A DNA stretch of 64,000 nt, taken from positions 1,550,001-1,614,000 of the forward strand of contig NZ_CP126889.1 of NCBI RefSeq assembly GCF_030246845.1. Reading direction: 5' to 3'. Both the position numbers and the translations under genes were made by a program. Source of the stretch: Enhydrobacter sp. (lineage in GTDB: Bacteria > Pseudomonadota > Alphaproteobacteria > Reyranellales > Reyranellaceae). Shown one piece after another: positions 1 through 9,971 of the stretch; positions within the stretch are counted from its first letter, which is position 1, and each line of letters begins with the position of its first letter. The notes under the pieces were generated by a model. That model saw only the letters and a list, made by a program, of their open reading frames with translations. It did no database searches and was not told the DNA's origin.

Positions 1-41
1 AGCTGCGCGCCAACGGCTTCAGCCTGCCCAAGCGCTCATGA
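1..41 (+). CDS. Possible C-terminal end of an upstream gene (partial)
   Basis: Frame 3 is open from the left edge and ends with TGA at 39-41, giving only about twelve residues (ending ...GFSLPKRS). This stop overlaps the purC stop codon at 36-38 on the other strand, a common arrangement for convergent genes. Too little is visible to name a product, and an open frame this short could be chance. Confidence 0.25.
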   Translation, partial: LRANGFSLPKRS

Positions 42-953
42 CCGCTCCAGCTCCACGCCGGTGAGCCGCCGGTAGGCGTCGAGATAACGCTTGCTGGTGG
101 CCTCCACCACTTCCGGCGGCAACCTGGGCGCCGGCGCCTCGCCGTTCCAGCGGCCGGCGTGACGCTCGACATCGAGCCAGTCCCGCAGCGGCTGCTTGTC
201 GAAGCTGGGTTGCGGCTTGCCGGGCTGGTAGCTGTCCGCCGGCCAGAAGCGCGAGCTGTCGGGCGTCATCACCTCGTCGATCAGCAGAATCTCACCCGAT
301 CCGCCGCGGCCGAACTCGAGCTTGGTGTCGGCGATGATGATACCCCGCGCGGCCGCCACGTCGCGGCCCTTGGTGTAGACGAGCCGCGTCAAGCGCTCGA
401 GCTCTGCCGTCACCTCGGCGCCCAGGAGCTCACGCATGCGGCCGACGGTGATGTTCTCGTCGTGTCCGCTCTCGGCTTTCGTGGCAGGACTGAAGATTGG
501 CGGATCGAGGCGGCCGCTTTCGGCGAGGCCGGGCGGCAGCTTCTCGCCGGCAAGCGTTCCCGCCCTGGCGTACTCCCGCCAGGCCGACCCCGAGAGATAG
601 CCGCGGATCACGCATTCGATCGGGAACACGCTGCCGCGCCGGCACAGCATCGCGCGGCCGGCCAGCGCCTCGCGATGGCCTTTCAAGGCCGGCACGGCCG
701 CTGCAATCTCGTCCGCATCGGCGGAGATCATGTGATGCTTCACGAGATCACCGAACTGCCGGAACCACCAGGCGCTCAGTTGCGTGAGCACCGCGCCCTT
801 CATCGGGATCGGCTCGGCCATCACCACGTCGTAGGCGCTCACCCGGTCGGTCGCCACCAGCAGCAGCCGGCCGGCATCGACCTCGTAGACGTCCCGCACC
901 TTGCCGCGGGCGATCCGCCGGAGCGGCAGATCGCTCGTCGTCATCAGCATCAT
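36..953 (-). CDS. purC: Phosphoribosylaminoimidazole-succinocarboxamide synthase (SAICAR synthetase)
   Basis: This 305-residue cytoplasmic enzyme of de novo purine synthesis condenses CAIR with aspartate using ATP. The N-terminal phosphate-binding segment [10 protein letters not shown], the central [11 protein letters not shown] stretch and the [11 protein letters not shown] / [14 protein letters not shown] segments near residues 210-240 are family hallmarks, and the length matches the longer, yeast-like class of the family. The start is uncertain: ATG codons at residues 1, 2 and 4 are all possible, and MTTSDLPL would be a natural N-terminus. It lies one base downstream of the decarboxylase-like gene, so the two are probably co-transcribed, although no functional link is evident. 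Confidence 0.95.
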   Translation of the reverse strand: MMLMTTSDLPLRRIARGKVRDVYEVDAGRLLLVATDRVSAYDVVMAEPIPMKGAVLTQLSAWWFRQFGDLVKHHMISADADEIAAAVPALKGHREALAGRAMLCRRGSVFPIECVIRGYLSGSAWREYARAGTLAGEKLPPGLAESGRLDPPIFSPATKAESGHDENITVGRMRELLGAEVTAELERLTRLVYTKGRDVAAARGIIIADTKLEFGRGGSGEILLIDEVMTPDSSRFWPADSYQPGKPQPSFDKQPLRDWLDVERHAGRWNGEAPAPRLPPEVVEATSKRYLDAYRRLTGVELERS

Positions 954-954
954 G

Positions 955-1347
955 CTACTTTTCGTTCCTCATCTCGTGGAACACCTCTTTCGCCGTCAGC
1001 AGCGCCTCGCGCACCGACGGCAGGCCGATATAGCCGCAGAGATGCATCAATGCCTCGGACAGCTCGTCCTCCGTCCAGCCGGTGTTGCGCGCCATGCGGA
1101 GATGGATCGCAAGCTCGGGCCAGCGCGCCTGGGCGGTGTCGGAGACGACGCAGATCAGGGCCCGCGTCTTCATGTCGAGGCCGGGCCGCGACCACAGCAT
1201 GCCGAACACGGCCTCGCGCGCGTAGTCGCCGAACTTCTTCATGATCGGATCGTCGTAGACGGTGGTCGCCATCTTGTCGGCGGTCGCCGCGCCCATGAGC
1301 TGGCGACGGATCTCGGTCCCCTTCTTGTAAAGTTCGCTCTCGGCCAT
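955..1347 (-). CDS. Carboxymuconolactone decarboxylase family protein
   Basis: This is a 130-residue all-helical protein of the CMD/AhpD superfamily. The core has the typical order: a helix rich in small residues ([16 protein letters not shown]), then [19 protein letters not shown], then a second helical repeat with [15 protein letters not shown]. There is no CxxC pair, so a peroxidase role like AhpD is unlikely and the fold class closer to PcaC fits better. A strong Shine-Dalgarno sequence (AGGAGG, 5 nt spacing) precedes the ATG. Its substrate is not evident; pca genes are absent nearby, so a role in protocatechuate breakdown is not supported by context. Confidence 0.85.
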   Translation of the reverse strand: MAESELYKKGTEIRRQLMGAATADKMATTVYDDPIMKKFGDYAREAVFGMLWSRPGLDMKTRALICVVSDTAQARWPELAIHLRMARNTGWTEDELSEALMHLCGYIGLPSVREALLTAKEVFHEMRNEK

Positions 1348-1384
1348 GTTTCCTCCTGGGTGCCGGGCGCAGCCTAGCGCCGTG

Positions 1385-2068
1385 TCAGACCAGCCGGTAG
1401 CCGATTCCCGGCTCCGTCAGCACGTGCCGCGGTGTGGAAGGATCGGCTTCGATCTTCTGGCGGAGCTGGCGGACATAGACGCGCAGATACTGCGGATCGA
1501 CCGATTCGTCGCGCCACACCTCGCGCAGCAGATGCTTGTGCGTCAGGACCTTGCCGGCATGGATCACGAGCTGCTCGAGGATGTCGTATTCCTTGGGCGA
1601 CAGCTTCACGTCCTCGGCGCCGCGCTTCACCAGCCGCCGCACCAGGTCGACGCTGAGATCGTCGCTAGCGAAGCTGCGCTCCGCACCTTGCTGCTGCAGA
1701 CGATGGCGCAGCGCCGCACGGATGCGGGCCATCAGCTCCTCGGCGCCGAACGGCTTGGTGACGTAGTCGTCGGCGCCCGAGTCGAGCGCCTTCACCTTGG
1801 CCGCCTCGTCGCCGCGGCTCGACAGGACCACGATCGGCACCGGTCCGATCCCGCGCATCCTGCCGATCAGCTCGAGACCGTCGATATCGGGCAGGCCGAG
1901 ATCGAGCAGCACGAGATCGGGTCGATGATGGCGCATGGCCGACAGTGCCTCGCCGCCGGTCGCGGCTTCGATCGCACGATAGTCGTGGGCGCCGAGCGTC
2001 GTGCGCAGCAACCGGCGGATCGGCGGCTCGTCGTCGACGATCAGGATGACGGCGCCATCGCCGGTCAC
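1385..2068 (-). CDS. kdpE: KdpE response regulator of the potassium-responsive two-component system
   Basis: This 227-residue OmpR/PhoB-type DNA-binding regulator is expected to switch on kdpFABC when phosphorylated by KdpD under potassium limitation or salt stress. The receiver domain shows the acidic pocket (VDDEPP near residue 12), the phosphorylated Asp in LLDLGLPDIDG, and the conserved Lys in DYVTKPF. The winged-helix output domain has KLSPKEYDIL and the recognition-helix region YLRVYVRQLRQKIE near the C-terminus. Translation begins at a GTG ten bases past the kdpD stop, preceded by AAGG. It is the last gene of the kdp operon. Confidence 0.95.
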   Translation of the reverse strand: MTGDGAVILIVDDEPPIRRLLRTTLGAHDYRAIEAATGGEALSAMRHHRPDLVLLDLGLPDIDGLELIGRMRGIGPVPIVVLSSRGDEAAKVKALDSGADDYVTKPFGAEELMARIRAALRHRLQQQGAERSFASDDLSVDLVRRLVKRGAEDVKLSPKEYDILEQLVIHAGKVLTHKHLLREVWRDESVDPQYLRVYVRQLRQKIEADPSTPRHVLTEPGIGYRLV

Positions 2069-2078
2069 GGGCGGGCCT

Positions 2079-4763
2079 TCATGTCGGTATCGGATAGCTC
2101 ACGATGAACTCGGCCCCGCTGCGGTCGATCCGATTGCGTGCGGCGATCGTGCCGCCCTGGACCTCGGTGAACCCCTTGGCGATGGCCAGACCGAGACCGG
2201 TTCCGGCGCGCCGCCGGTCGCCGGCATCGGCGCGATAGAATTTCTCGAACAGCCGGTCAAGCGCTTCCGGGGCGATCCCCGGCCCCTCGTCGCGCACGAC
2301 GATCTCGACATGCTCGCCGAAACGCCGCGCCAGCACCTCGATGCGTCCGCCTACCGGCGAATACTTGCCGGCGTTGTCCAGGAGATTGAACAGCGCCTGC
2401 TCGGCCAGGACGAAGTCGAGCGAAAGCGAAGGCAGGTCTGGGTCGATCGAGCTGGAGACGACCCGCCCCTTCAGGAGCGGCATGGCGCGGCGCAGCGCGG
2501 TCGAGACCAGGTCGCCCGCCTCGACGGCCTCGCGCCTGGGCACGATCACGCCGGCATCGAGCCGGGTCATGTCGAGCAGGTTGCCGACGAAGCGGTCGAG
2601 CCGCTCCGCTTCGCTGAGCGCCGTTCCCAGAAGCTCCTCGCGCGCCGCATCGTCGTAACGGTCGCGATAGCTCCTGAGGCTCGAGAGTGCGCCGATGATC
2701 GAGGCGAGCGGCGTGCGCAGGTCGTGCGAGACCGACGTGAGCATGGCCGAGCGCAGCCGCTCGCGCTCGGCACCGATCCGTGCCTCGTCGATGTCGGCGG
2801 CCAGCGCCACGCGCTCGATCGCCACCGCTGCCTGGTTGCCGACCGCCTCGAGCAGCTGTCGTTCGGAGGCGCCGAGGTCGCGTCTGTCGCCGGACGACAG
2901 GATGCCGATGACGCCGACCGGCGCGCGGCTGGTCCGAATGGGCACGAACAGCCATCGCCCGCCCGGCAGAGTGTCGGTTCCCTTGCCGGCAGGCTGCTCG
3001 GCATCCCAGCACCAGCGTGCCGCCGCGAGATCGGCCTCGGTGAACTCGCAATCCGGCGGAAAGGCCGCGTACAGGGTGAGCCGGCTTTCCTTCCTCCGCC
3101 CTTTGTCCGGCATCAGGATGGCGACCTCGGCGTCGAGGAGCCGGGCGAGATGCGTGACCACGATCCACAGGAGGTCGTCGAGATCGACGACGCCGGCGAT
3201 CTTGCGGCTGAAGGCATAGAGCTCGGCCGTGGTGCGCGCCTCGCGGCGGGCCGACTGGGCCTGGGCCCGGGTGCGCGTGCCGAGCGCGCTGGCGACGGCG
3301 GCGACGAACATCAGGAAGAAGAGCGCGACGATGTTGGCGGGATCGGCGATCGTCAGCCGATGGAGCGGCGGCAGGAAAAAGAAGTTGTAGCTCAGCACCG
3401 AGAGAGCGGCGACCCAGAGCGACGGCACGAGCCCATGCCGCGCCGCCGCGATCATCACGGGCACAACATAGATCAGCGAGACGTTGGGCAGATCGACATA
3501 GGCGCGTATCAGAACGCCGAGCGCGGTCGCGAGCGCGGTGGTCGAGACGCCTTCGAGATAGGGACCGACGGATCTGGGCGCCCCCACCGACCAGTCGACG
3601 GTGCCATCCGGCTCGGGACCGGCGGTCGAGGGCGCCACCTCGACGGCAAGTCCGGAGCCGCTGCGCACCAGCTCGTCGACCACCGACCCGTGACGCCATT
3701 CGAACCAGCGCGAGCGGCGCGACTTGCCGACGATCACACGGGTGGCGTTGCGCGAGCGGGCGAGCGCCAGAATCTCCTCGACCACGGTGCGGCCCGGGAC
3801 GCTCGTCACCTCGGCGCCGAGCTGGCTTGCGAGGCGCATGGCCTCGGCGAGCCGGCCACGCTCGACTTCCGACAGCAGCGCATGACGCGGAGTCTCGACA
3901 TAGAGCGCGATCAGCTCGGCATGGAGCCGGTCGGCCGTGCGCTTGGCGGCACGCACCGTGTTGGCGGCATCGGGACCCGGATCGAGGCAGACGATCACGC
4001 GCTCTCCGGCCGCCCACGGCCCGGTGATGGCGTGCTCGCGCATGTAGCTCAACATCTGCTCGTCGACGCGTGCCGCCGTGCGGCGCAGGGCAAGCTCGCG
4101 CAGCGCCGTGAGGTTGCCGGGCGAGAAATAGTGCTTCAATGCCCGCTGGGCCTGCTCGCGCACATAGACCTTGCCCGTGCTCAGCCGGGCGATCAGGTCG
4201 GCCGGCGTGATGTCTACCAGCTCGACCTCATCGGCGCTGTCGACCACCGAATCGGGAACGGTCTCGCGCACGCGAATCCGGGTGATACGCGCGACGACGT
4301 CGTTGAGGCTCTCGACGTGCTGCACGTTCATGGTGGAATAGACGTCGATTCCCGCCGCCAGCAGCTCCTCGACGTCGAGATAGCGCTTGGGATGACGGCT
4401 GCCGGGGGCGTTCGTATGCGCGAGCTCGTCGACGAGGGCGAGCGCCGGCCGGCGCTTGAGGACAGCATCGAGGTCCATCTCCTCGAGCGCATGGCCCTTG
4501 TAAGCGACCTGGCGTCGCGGAATCACTTCGAGATCGGCGAGCAGCGTCTCGGTTTCGGCACGGCCGTGCGTCTCGACGACGCCCGCGACCACGTCGCCGC
4601 CTTCGGCCTTGCGACGGCGCGCGGCCAGCAGCATCTCGTAGGTCTTGCCGACGCCGGGCGCCGCACCGAGGAAGATCTTGAACTTGCCGCGCGTTTCCTT
4701 CTGCGCAGCCTTCAGCAGCGCCTCGGGTGAAGGACGCGTGTCACTGGGAACGCCGGCGGCCAT
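2079..4763 (-). CDS. kdpD: KdpD potassium sensor histidine kinase
   Basis: This is an 894-residue membrane sensor. The order seen is an N-terminal KdpD domain with Walker A GAAPGVGKTY (near residue 35), a universal-stress-protein-like domain (RVIVCLDPGPDA, near 256), about four short transmembrane helices around residues 390-480, a GAF-like region, the HisKA dimerisation helix with the phospho-acceptor His in SVSHDLRTPLAS, and a HATPase_c domain with N-box (NLLDNAGKYSP) and glycine loops (DEGPGI, GTGLGLAI). Length and order match the full-length family. It sits between kdpC and kdpE, 15 and 10 bases away, in one operon. Confidence 0.97.
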   Translation of the reverse strand: MAAGVPSDTRPSPEALLKAAQKETRGKFKIFLGAAPGVGKTYEMLLAARRRKAEGGDVVAGVVETHGRAETETLLADLEVIPRRQVAYKGHALEEMDLDAVLKRRPALALVDELAHTNAPGSRHPKRYLDVEELLAAGIDVYSTMNVQHVESLNDVVARITRIRVRETVPDSVVDSADEVELVDITPADLIARLSTGKVYVREQAQRALKHYFSPGNLTALRELALRRTAARVDEQMLSYMREHAITGPWAAGERVIVCLDPGPDAANTVRAAKRTADRLHAELIALYVETPRHALLSEVERGRLAEAMRLASQLGAEVTSVPGRTVVEEILALARSRNATRVIVGKSRRSRWFEWRHGSVVDELVRSGSGLAVEVAPSTAGPEPDGTVDWSVGAPRSVGPYLEGVSTTALATALGVLIRAYVDLPNVSLIYVVPVMIAAARHGLVPSLWVAALSVLSYNFFFLPPLHRLTIADPANIVALFFLMFVAAVASALGTRTRAQAQSARREARTTAELYAFSRKIAGVVDLDDLLWIVVTHLARLLDAEVAILMPDKGRRKESRLTLYAAFPPDCEFTEADLAAARWCWDAEQPAGKGTDTLPGGRWLFVPIRTSRAPVGVIGILSSGDRRDLGASERQLLEAVGNQAAVAIERVALAADIDEARIGAERERLRSAMLTSVSHDLRTPLASIIGALSSLRSYRDRYDDAAREELLGTALSEAERLDRFVGNLLDMTRLDAGVIVPRREAVEAGDLVSTALRRAMPLLKGRVVSSSIDPDLPSLSLDFVLAEQALFNLLDNAGKYSPVGGRIEVLARRFGEHVEIVVRDEGPGIAPEALDRLFEKFYRADAGDRRRAGTGLGLAIAKGFTEVQGGTIAARNRIDRSGAEFIVSYPIPT

Positions 4764-4778
4764 CGAAGAGCGAGGATG

Positions 4779-5384
4779 TCATCGCGCCCCCAGAGCGTCG
4801 AGGGCGATGTTGAGTCTCAGCACGTTGACGCGCGGCTCGCCGATCACGCCCAGAAACCGGCCTTCGACATGGGAGGTCACAAGATCCCGCACCTTCTGCT
4901 CGCGAAGGCCACGCGCCCGGGCGACACGCGGCACCTGGAACAAGGCGGCGGCCGGCGAGATGTCCGGATCGAGCCCGCTTGCCGAGGCGGTCACGAGGTC
5001 GACGGGGATCGGGGTGCTCGGGTTCTCCGTCTCGAGCGCCTTCACATCGCCCCGGACACGCTCGATCAGCGCCCGGGAAGTCGGCCCGGCATTGCTCCCA
5101 CCCGAGTTGGCGGCGTTGTAGGGCGCTGGCACGGTCTTTGTCGGATCCTTGGGGTCGGTGCCGGTCGTGGCCGAGGGCCGGCCATGGAAATAGCCCGGCT
5201 TCGTGAAATTCTGACCGATCAGGTCCGAACCGATCACCTTGCCGTCCCTCTCGATCAGGCTGCCATTAGCCTGTCGCGGGAACAGCGCCTGGGCGATGGC
5301 GGTCATGGCCAGCGGATAGGCAAGGCCGGTCAGAACCGTGAAGCACACGATCATGACGACGGCAGGTCGAAGTTGACTCAGCAT
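4779..5384 (-). CDS. kdpC: KdpC, assembly and affinity subunit of the Kdp potassium ATPase
   Basis: This 201-residue subunit of the high-affinity KdpFABC potassium pump has a single N-terminal membrane helix ([20 protein letters not shown]) followed by a periplasmic domain. Family motifs include [30 protein letters not shown] and the C-terminal [11 protein letters not shown]. The ATG at 5384 was chosen because GAGGG lies eight bases upstream and the protein then starts with the usual MLSQLRPAV; an in-frame TTG six codons earlier is less likely. It begins ten bases after the kdpB stop. Confidence 0.95.
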   Translation of the reverse strand: MLSQLRPAVVMIVCFTVLTGLAYPLAMTAIAQALFPRQANGSLIERDGKVIGSDLIGQNFTKPGYFHGRPSATTGTDPKDPTKTVPAPYNAANSGGSNAGPTSRALIERVRGDVKALETENPSTPIPVDLVTASASGLDPDISPAAALFQVPRVARARGLREQKVRDLVTSHVEGRFLGVIGEPRVNVLRLNIALDALGAR

Positions 5385-5394
5385 GGATCGACCC

Positions 5395-7464
5395 TCATGC
5401 AAGCCCGAGGGCGGTGACGGCCATGTCGATCAGCTTGATGCCGACGAACGGCACGATCAGGCCCCCCAGGCCGTAGACGAAAAGGTTGCGCAGCAGGACC
5501 GCCGATGCGCCCGCCGGGCGATAGCGCACGCCACGCAAGGCGAGCGGGATCAGGGCAACGATGATCAGGGCATTGAAGATGATCGCCGACAGGATGGCGC
5601 TCTGCGGCGACTGCAGGCCCATGACGTTCAGCGCCTGGAGCTGCGGATAGAAGGCGAGGAACAGCGCCGGGATGATGGCGAAGTACTTCGCCACGTCGTT
5701 GGCGATCGAGAAGGTGGTGAGCGCACCACGCGTCATCAGAAGCTGCTTGCCGATCTCGACGATCTCGATGAGCTTCGCCGGATCGCTGTCGAGATCGACC
5801 ATGTTGCCTGCCTCGCGCGCCGCCATGGTGCCGGTGTTCATGGCGACGCCGACGTCTGCCTGGGCGAGCGCCGGCGCATCGTTGGTGCCGTCGCCGCACA
5901 TCGCGACGAGCTTGCCCTGTGCCTGCTCCTCGCGGATGAGCTTGAGCTTGGTCTCGGGCGTGGCTTGCGCCAGGAAATCGTCGACACCCGATTCGGCCGC
6001 GATGGCCGCCGCCGTCAGCGGATTGTCGCCGGTGATCATGACGGTGCGGATGCCCATGCGGCGCAGCGTGGCGAAGCGGTCGCGGATGCCGCCTTTGACG
6101 ATGTCCTTGAGGTGGATCACGCCGAGGAGCTTGCCGTCCCGGGCGACGGCGAGCGGGGTGCCGCCCGACCGCGCGATCTTCTCGGCGATGGCCTCGATCT
6201 CGCGTGCCGCCTGGGGCGGGGCGCGCACATCGACGATGATGGCATCGACGGCGCCCTTGCGGATCGAAGCGCCGTCGATATCGATGCCGCTCAGCCGCGT
6301 CTGCGCCGAGAAGGGGATGAACCGGGCATGAAGCGGCGCCATCTCGCGGCCGCGGATATCGTACTTCTCCTTGGCCAGCACCACGATCGAGCGGCCCTCC
6401 GGCGTTTCGTCGGACAGCGAGGCGAGCTGGCTCGCATCGGCGAGCTCGCGTTCGCTCACCCCCGACACCGGCAGGAACGCAGTCGCCTGACGGTTGCCGA
6501 GCGTGATGGTGCCGGTCTTGTCGAGCAGAAGCGTGTCGACGTCGCCCGCCGCCTCGACGGCTCGGCCGGACGTGGCAAGCACGTTGAAGCGCACCAGCCG
6601 GTCCATGCCGGCGATGCCGATGGCCGACAGAAGCGCCCCGATCGTGGTCGGGATCAGGGTCACGAACAGCGCCACCAGGGCCAGCACGCTCATCGTGCCG
6701 CCGGCATAGGCGGCGAAGCTCGGGATGGTGGCGACCGAGAATACGAAGATGATCGTCATGCCCGCCAGCAGGATGTTGAGGGCGATCTCGTTGGGAGTCT
6801 TCTGTCGCTCGGCGCCCTCGACCAGCGCGATCATGCGGTCGAGAAAGGTCGAGCCCGGCTCGGCCGTGATGCGCACCTTGATCCAGTCCGAGATCACCTG
6901 CGTGCCGCCGGTGACAGCCGACCGATCGCCGCCGCTTTCGCGGATCACCGGCGCCGATTCGCCGGTGATGGCCGCCTCGTTGACCGAAGCCACGCCCTCG
7001 ATCACCTCGCCATCGGACGGGATCAGATCGCCCGCCCGGACCAAGACGATGTCGCCTTTCTCGAGCTTTGTCGCCGGCACTTCGGTCCACTTGTTCGCCG
7101 ATGCGTCGGCCAGCCGTTTGGCGACGGTCTCGGTCCGGGACTTCCGCAACGTAGCGGCTTGCGCCTTGCCACGGCCCTCCGCGACAGCTTCCGCGAAGTT
7201 CGCGAACAGGACGGTGAACCAGAGCCAAAGGTTGATCTGGAAGGCGAAGCCCAATCCGCCATTTGCCGCAACGAGATCGCGGATGAACAGGATCGTCGTC
7301 AGCGTCGCCACGACCTCGACCGTGAACATCACAGGGGTGCGGACCATCAGTCGCGGATCGAGCTTTCTGAAAGCGTCGATGATCGCGGGCCCAAGGATCT
7401 TCGGATCGGCGATGGTGGTGACCGGCGTCCGTTTGCGCATATGCGCGGCAACTTCGATCGTCAT
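5395..7464 (-). CDS. kdpB: KdpB, ATPase subunit of the Kdp potassium pump
   Basis: This P-type ATPase catalytic subunit has 689 residues, the usual length. Visible signatures are the actuator loop TGES, the phosphorylation motif [10 protein letters not shown] (near residue 312), the nucleotide-domain lysine region, the hinge motif [10 protein letters not shown] and the final [20 protein letters not shown]. Hydrophobic helices lie at both ends. An in-frame TTG at 7482 overlaps the kdpA stop, but the ATG at 7464 has GAGG upstream and gives the family-like start, so it is preferred. It acts with KdpA, KdpC and KdpF in the inner membrane. Confidence 0.97.
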   Translation of the reverse strand: MTIEVAAHMRKRTPVTTIADPKILGPAIIDAFRKLDPRLMVRTPVMFTVEVVATLTTILFIRDLVAANGGLGFAFQINLWLWFTVLFANFAEAVAEGRGKAQAATLRKSRTETVAKRLADASANKWTEVPATKLEKGDIVLVRAGDLIPSDGEVIEGVASVNEAAITGESAPVIRESGGDRSAVTGGTQVISDWIKVRITAEPGSTFLDRMIALVEGAERQKTPNEIALNILLAGMTIIFVFSVATIPSFAAYAGGTMSVLALVALFVTLIPTTIGALLSAIGIAGMDRLVRFNVLATSGRAVEAAGDVDTLLLDKTGTITLGNRQATAFLPVSGVSERELADASQLASLSDETPEGRSIVVLAKEKYDIRGREMAPLHARFIPFSAQTRLSGIDIDGASIRKGAVDAIIVDVRAPPQAAREIEAIAEKIARSGGTPLAVARDGKLLGVIHLKDIVKGGIRDRFATLRRMGIRTVMITGDNPLTAAAIAAESGVDDFLAQATPETKLKLIREEQAQGKLVAMCGDGTNDAPALAQADVGVAMNTGTMAAREAGNMVDLDSDPAKLIEIVEIGKQLLMTRGALTTFSIANDVAKYFAIIPALFLAFYPQLQALNVMGLQSPQSAILSAIIFNALIIVALIPLALRGVRYRPAGASAVLLRNLFVYGLGGLIVPFVGIKLIDMAVTALGLA

Positions 7465-7478
7465 GTCACTGCCTCGAC

Positions 7479-9206
7479 TCAAAAAAACGTCCTGGCGTGC
7501 ATCGCGAACTGCTCGGCCAAGGGACCGAGGGCGAGCGCGGGAAAGTAGGTGAGACCGCCCACGATCAGGATCACGCCGATCGCCAGGCCAACGAACAGCG
7601 GCCCGTCGGTCGGAAAGGTGCCGGCCGAGGCCGGTACGATCTTCTTGGCCGCGAGCGATCCCGCGATCGCGACCATCGGCACGATCATCAGGAAGCGGCC
7701 GATGAACATCGCGAGCCCCATCGTGATGTTGTAGAAGAGCGTGTTCGCGCCGAGGCCGGCGAAGGCCGAGCCGTTGTTGGCGGTGCCCGAGGTGTAGGAG
7801 TAGAGGATCTCGCTGAAGCCGTGCGGGCCTGCGTTCGCCGGCCCAGCGAGCCCGGCATTGACCACCGTCGCGATGGCGCTGAAGCCCAGGATCGACAGTG
7901 GCAGGATCAGGAGGGCGAGCATCGCCATCTTGACTTCCCTGGCTTCGATCTTCTTGCCGAGATATTCGGGCGTGCGGCCGACCATGAGGCCGGCAACGAA
8001 CACCGCGACGATGGCAAACAGCAGCATCCCGTAAAGGCCGGCGCCCACGCCACCGACGATGACCTCGCCGAGCTGCATGTTGAACAGCGGCACGAGTCCG
8101 CCGAGCGGCGTATAGCTGTCATGCATCGAATTGACGGCGCCACACGAAGCATCGGTCGTCACGGTGGCGAACAACGCGGAATTGACGATGCCGAATCGCG
8201 TCTCCTTGCCCTCCATGTTGCCGCCCGACTGAAGGTCCGAAGCATCGGCATCGACCCCCAGCGCGGCGATCTGCGGATTGCCGGCGGACTCCGCCCAGTA
8301 GGCGGCGGCCACGCCGCCAAGGAACAGGACCCCCATGACGGCGAGCACCGCCCAACCCTGGCGCTGGTCGCCGACCATGCGACCGAATACGTTGGTGAGG
8401 GCAGCACCGATCGCGAAGATCAGCACCATCTCGACGAAATTGGTGATCGCGTTGGGGTTCTCGAACGGATGGGCGGCGTTGGCGTTGAAAAAGCCGCCGC
8501 CGTTCGTGCCCAGCATCTTGATGACTTCCTGCGATGCCACCGGGCCCTGGGCGATCACCTGCCTGGCGCCCTCGAGCGTCGTCGCCTCGGTGTAGGCCGA
8601 CAGATTCTGCGGCACGCCCTGCCAGACGAAGAACAGTCCAACGACGATCGAGATCGGCAGGAGGACGTAGAGGGTGCAGCGCGTGAGATCGACCCAGAAG
8701 TTGCCGATGCCGCTTGCCGAGCGCCGCGCGAAGCCTCGAATCAAGGCGATCGCAAGCGCAACGCCCGTCGCGGCCGACACGAAATTCTGAACCGTGAGCC
8801 CCGCCATCTGCACGAGGTGGCTCATGGTCGTCTCGGGCACGTAGGACTGCCAGTTGGTGTTGGTGCCGAAGCTCATCGCCGTGTTGAAGGCGAGCCCCTC
8901 CTCGACCGCCGGCTGACCGGCGGGATTGAAAGGCAGCAGCGCCTGGAGGCGCTGCATCCCGTAGAGGACGAGAACGCCCGCGAGGTTGAACAGCAGCATC
9001 GCCACGGCATAGCCGACCCAGCCCTGGTCGACACGCTCGTCGAGGCCGGCCAGCCGACAGAAGATCCGTTCGACCGGACGCAATACTGGCGACAGAAACG
9101 TCCGTTCGCCCGCGAAGACGCGCGTCATGTAGCCGCCGAAGGGTTTCACCAGCAGAACGACGGCCGTGCTGAAAAGCGCGATCTGGAGCCAGCCGTTGAC
9201 GGTCAT
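7479..9206 (-). CDS. kdpA: KdpA, potassium channel-like subunit of the Kdp pump
   Basis: This is a 575-residue polytopic membrane protein with about ten hydrophobic helices and the four pore-loop segments expected for Kdp[31 protein letters not shown], the region around [15 protein letters not shown], and [13 protein letters not shown]. These build the potassium selectivity filter. The ATG at 9206 follows kdpF by 13 bases, within the kdpFABCDE operon. Confidence 0.97.
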   Translation of the reverse strand: MTVNGWLQIALFSTAVVLLVKPFGGYMTRVFAGERTFLSPVLRPVERIFCRLAGLDERVDQGWVGYAVAMLLFNLAGVLVLYGMQRLQALLPFNPAGQPAVEEGLAFNTAMSFGTNTNWQSYVPETTMSHLVQMAGLTVQNFVSAATGVALAIALIRGFARRSASGIGNFWVDLTRCTLYVLLPISIVVGLFFVWQGVPQNLSAYTEATTLEGARQVIAQGPVASQEVIKMLGTNGGGFFNANAAHPFENPNAITNFVEMVLIFAIGAALTNVFGRMVGDQRQGWAVLAVMGVLFLGGVAAAYWAESAGNPQIAALGVDADASDLQSGGNMEGKETRFGIVNSALFATVTTDASCGAVNSMHDSYTPLGGLVPLFNMQLGEVIVGGVGAGLYGMLLFAIVAVFVAGLMVGRTPEYLGKKIEAREVKMAMLALLILPLSILGFSAIATVVNAGLAGPANAGPHGFSEILYSYTSGTANNGSAFAGLGANTLFYNITMGLAMFIGRFLMIVPMVAIAGSLAAKKIVPASAGTFPTDGPLFVGLAIGVILIVGGLTYFPALALGPLAEQFAMHARTFF

Positions 9207-9219
9207 GGAAGGTGCTTTC

Positions 9220-9309
9220 CTAGAAGCGTTCGGCGCGCAGCAGCGCGTAGATGAGATAGACGAGCAGGCCGAGCGTCACGGCGCCGGCGGCCAGGTAGTC
9301 GATCGGCAT
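9220..9309 (-). CDS. kdpF: KdpF, small stabilising subunit of the Kdp pump
   Basis: This 29-residue single-helix membrane peptide starts [11 protein letters not shown] and ends LLRAERF, directly ahead of kdpA. The final basic segment and the [13 protein letters not shown] helix match KdpF, which stabilises the KdpABC complex in the lipid phase. The ATG is preceded by a strong GGAGAGG, and its stop lies 13 bases before the kdpA start. It is short enough to be missed by most gene callers. Confidence 0.9.
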   Translation of the reverse strand: MPIDYLAAGAVTLGLLVYLIYALLRAERF

Positions 9310-9319
9310 GATCCTCTCC

Positions 9320-9403
9320 TCACAACCGATCGCAGGCATGGACATAGGCGACGGCCAGCAGAAACAGGCCGCCGGCGAGCGCGATCAGGATGGCGTCCAG
9401 CAT
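9320..9403 (-). CDS. Membrane microprotein encoded immediately upstream of kdpF
   Basis: A 27-residue open frame starts MLDAILIALAGG and ends AYVHACDRL. One hydrophobic helix fills nearly the whole peptide, with a short Cys/Asp/Arg tail. GAGG precedes its ATG by about eight bases, and its TGA lies only ten bases before the kdpF ATG, which is operon-like spacing. It is not kdpF, which follows separately. I recall similar short peptides ahead of kdpF in other proteobacteria but cannot verify this here. It could be a further small Kdp subunit, a regulator of the pump, or a translated leader. Confidence 0.6.
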   Translation of the reverse strand: MLDAILIALAGGLFLLAVAYVHACDRL

Positions 9404-9457
9404 CGATGTGACCTCTATCGTGGAGCCGCCTTGTCGCGCGCCATCGCATAGGGAATC

Positions 9458-9469
9458 GAGAGGCCTCTC
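9458..9469. promoter_or_regulatory. 12-bp perfect palindrome upstream of the kdp operon
   Basis: GAGAGGCCTCTC reads the same on both strands and lies 55 bp upstream of the first small gene of the kdp operon, in the region where its promoter must be. It could be a regulator site. It does not resemble the AT-rich KdpE site of Escherichia coli, so assigning it to KdpE would be guesswork. Confidence 0.25.
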
Positions 9470-9523
9470 TGGGCCGGGCCATAGGAACCGCATATATGAA
9501 CACCGCCTATTTCCCGGCGCGCG

Positions 9524-9685
9524 TCAGAGGATCCCACAGGCGTGCAAGATCCGGACGGCGATCAGCACCAGCGCGCCATGCGCCAGGAGGACCACGCCGA
9601 TCTCGGTGAAAATCTCACCTGCCCGGGGTGCCGCGGCATCTCGTTTGCAGTCATGGTGCCCGAGGCGGCGCTGTGTTGACTTCAT
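9524..9685 (-). CDS. Possible 53-residue membrane protein between kdp and kup
   Basis: The frame starts ATG (MKSTQRRLGHHD) and ends TGA (RILHACGIL). Residues 24-53 form a hydrophobic segment (IGVVLLAHGALVLIAVRIL) ending in a His-Ala-Cys motif, which also occurs in the microprotein at 9320-9403 (VHACDRL). No convincing ribosome binding site precedes the ATG, so it may start internally or not be translated. It would lie at the head of the kdp operon. It is called only because of the helix and the shared C-terminal HAC. Confidence 0.3.
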   Translation of the reverse strand: MKSTQRRLGHHDCKRDAAAPRAGEIFTEIGVVLLAHGALVLIAVRILHACGIL

Positions 9686-9885
9686 CGGGCAAGGATCGGA
9701 GCGTCCGTCATATGAAATCGAGAGCGTCCGGCACGGCGCTCCATAGGAATCGCTCAGGAAAATCTCCTCGCCTGTCCTGGTGGTTGGTATCCGCGCTCGC
9801 CTGCTCGCCCGCAGGTTCCCGTTATATTCTCGCTTGCGGTTTCAAGGAGCGGCATCGAGGCAAAGGAAAGCCCGCAAGAATCCGA

Positions 9886-9914
9886 TTGACCGGCTCGGGA
9901 TGTGGCGCAATACC
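9886..9914 (+). promoter_or_regulatory. Candidate sigma70-type promoter of kup
   Basis: TTGACC at 9886-9891 is followed after 17 bp by AATACC, about 57 bp before the kup ATG. The -35 box is good and the -10 box poor (three of six matches). The rest of the 9686-9971 intergenic stretch shows no gene and no riboswitch-like fold that I could recognise. Confidence 0.2.
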
Positions 9915-9971
9915 CGCCCGCCATGCCCGGCGACATGCGCCGGATGGCAATGGAAGGCGTCCTTCAGTCAG

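Noticed and set aside
955..1347. Alkyl hydroperoxide reductase AhpD
   Set aside because: The CxxC redox pair required for AhpD is missing.
2001..4730. Very long open frame (about 900 codons) on the plus strand opposite kdpD
   Set aside because: It is rich in Arg, Asp, His and Gly with no recognisable domain, and lies exactly opposite a clear kdpD. It is a by-product of GC-rich codon use.
9780..9971. 64-residue N-terminal extension of Kup
   Set aside because: The extension is Arg/Cys-rich without family similarity; the Kup signature follows closely after the Met at 9972.
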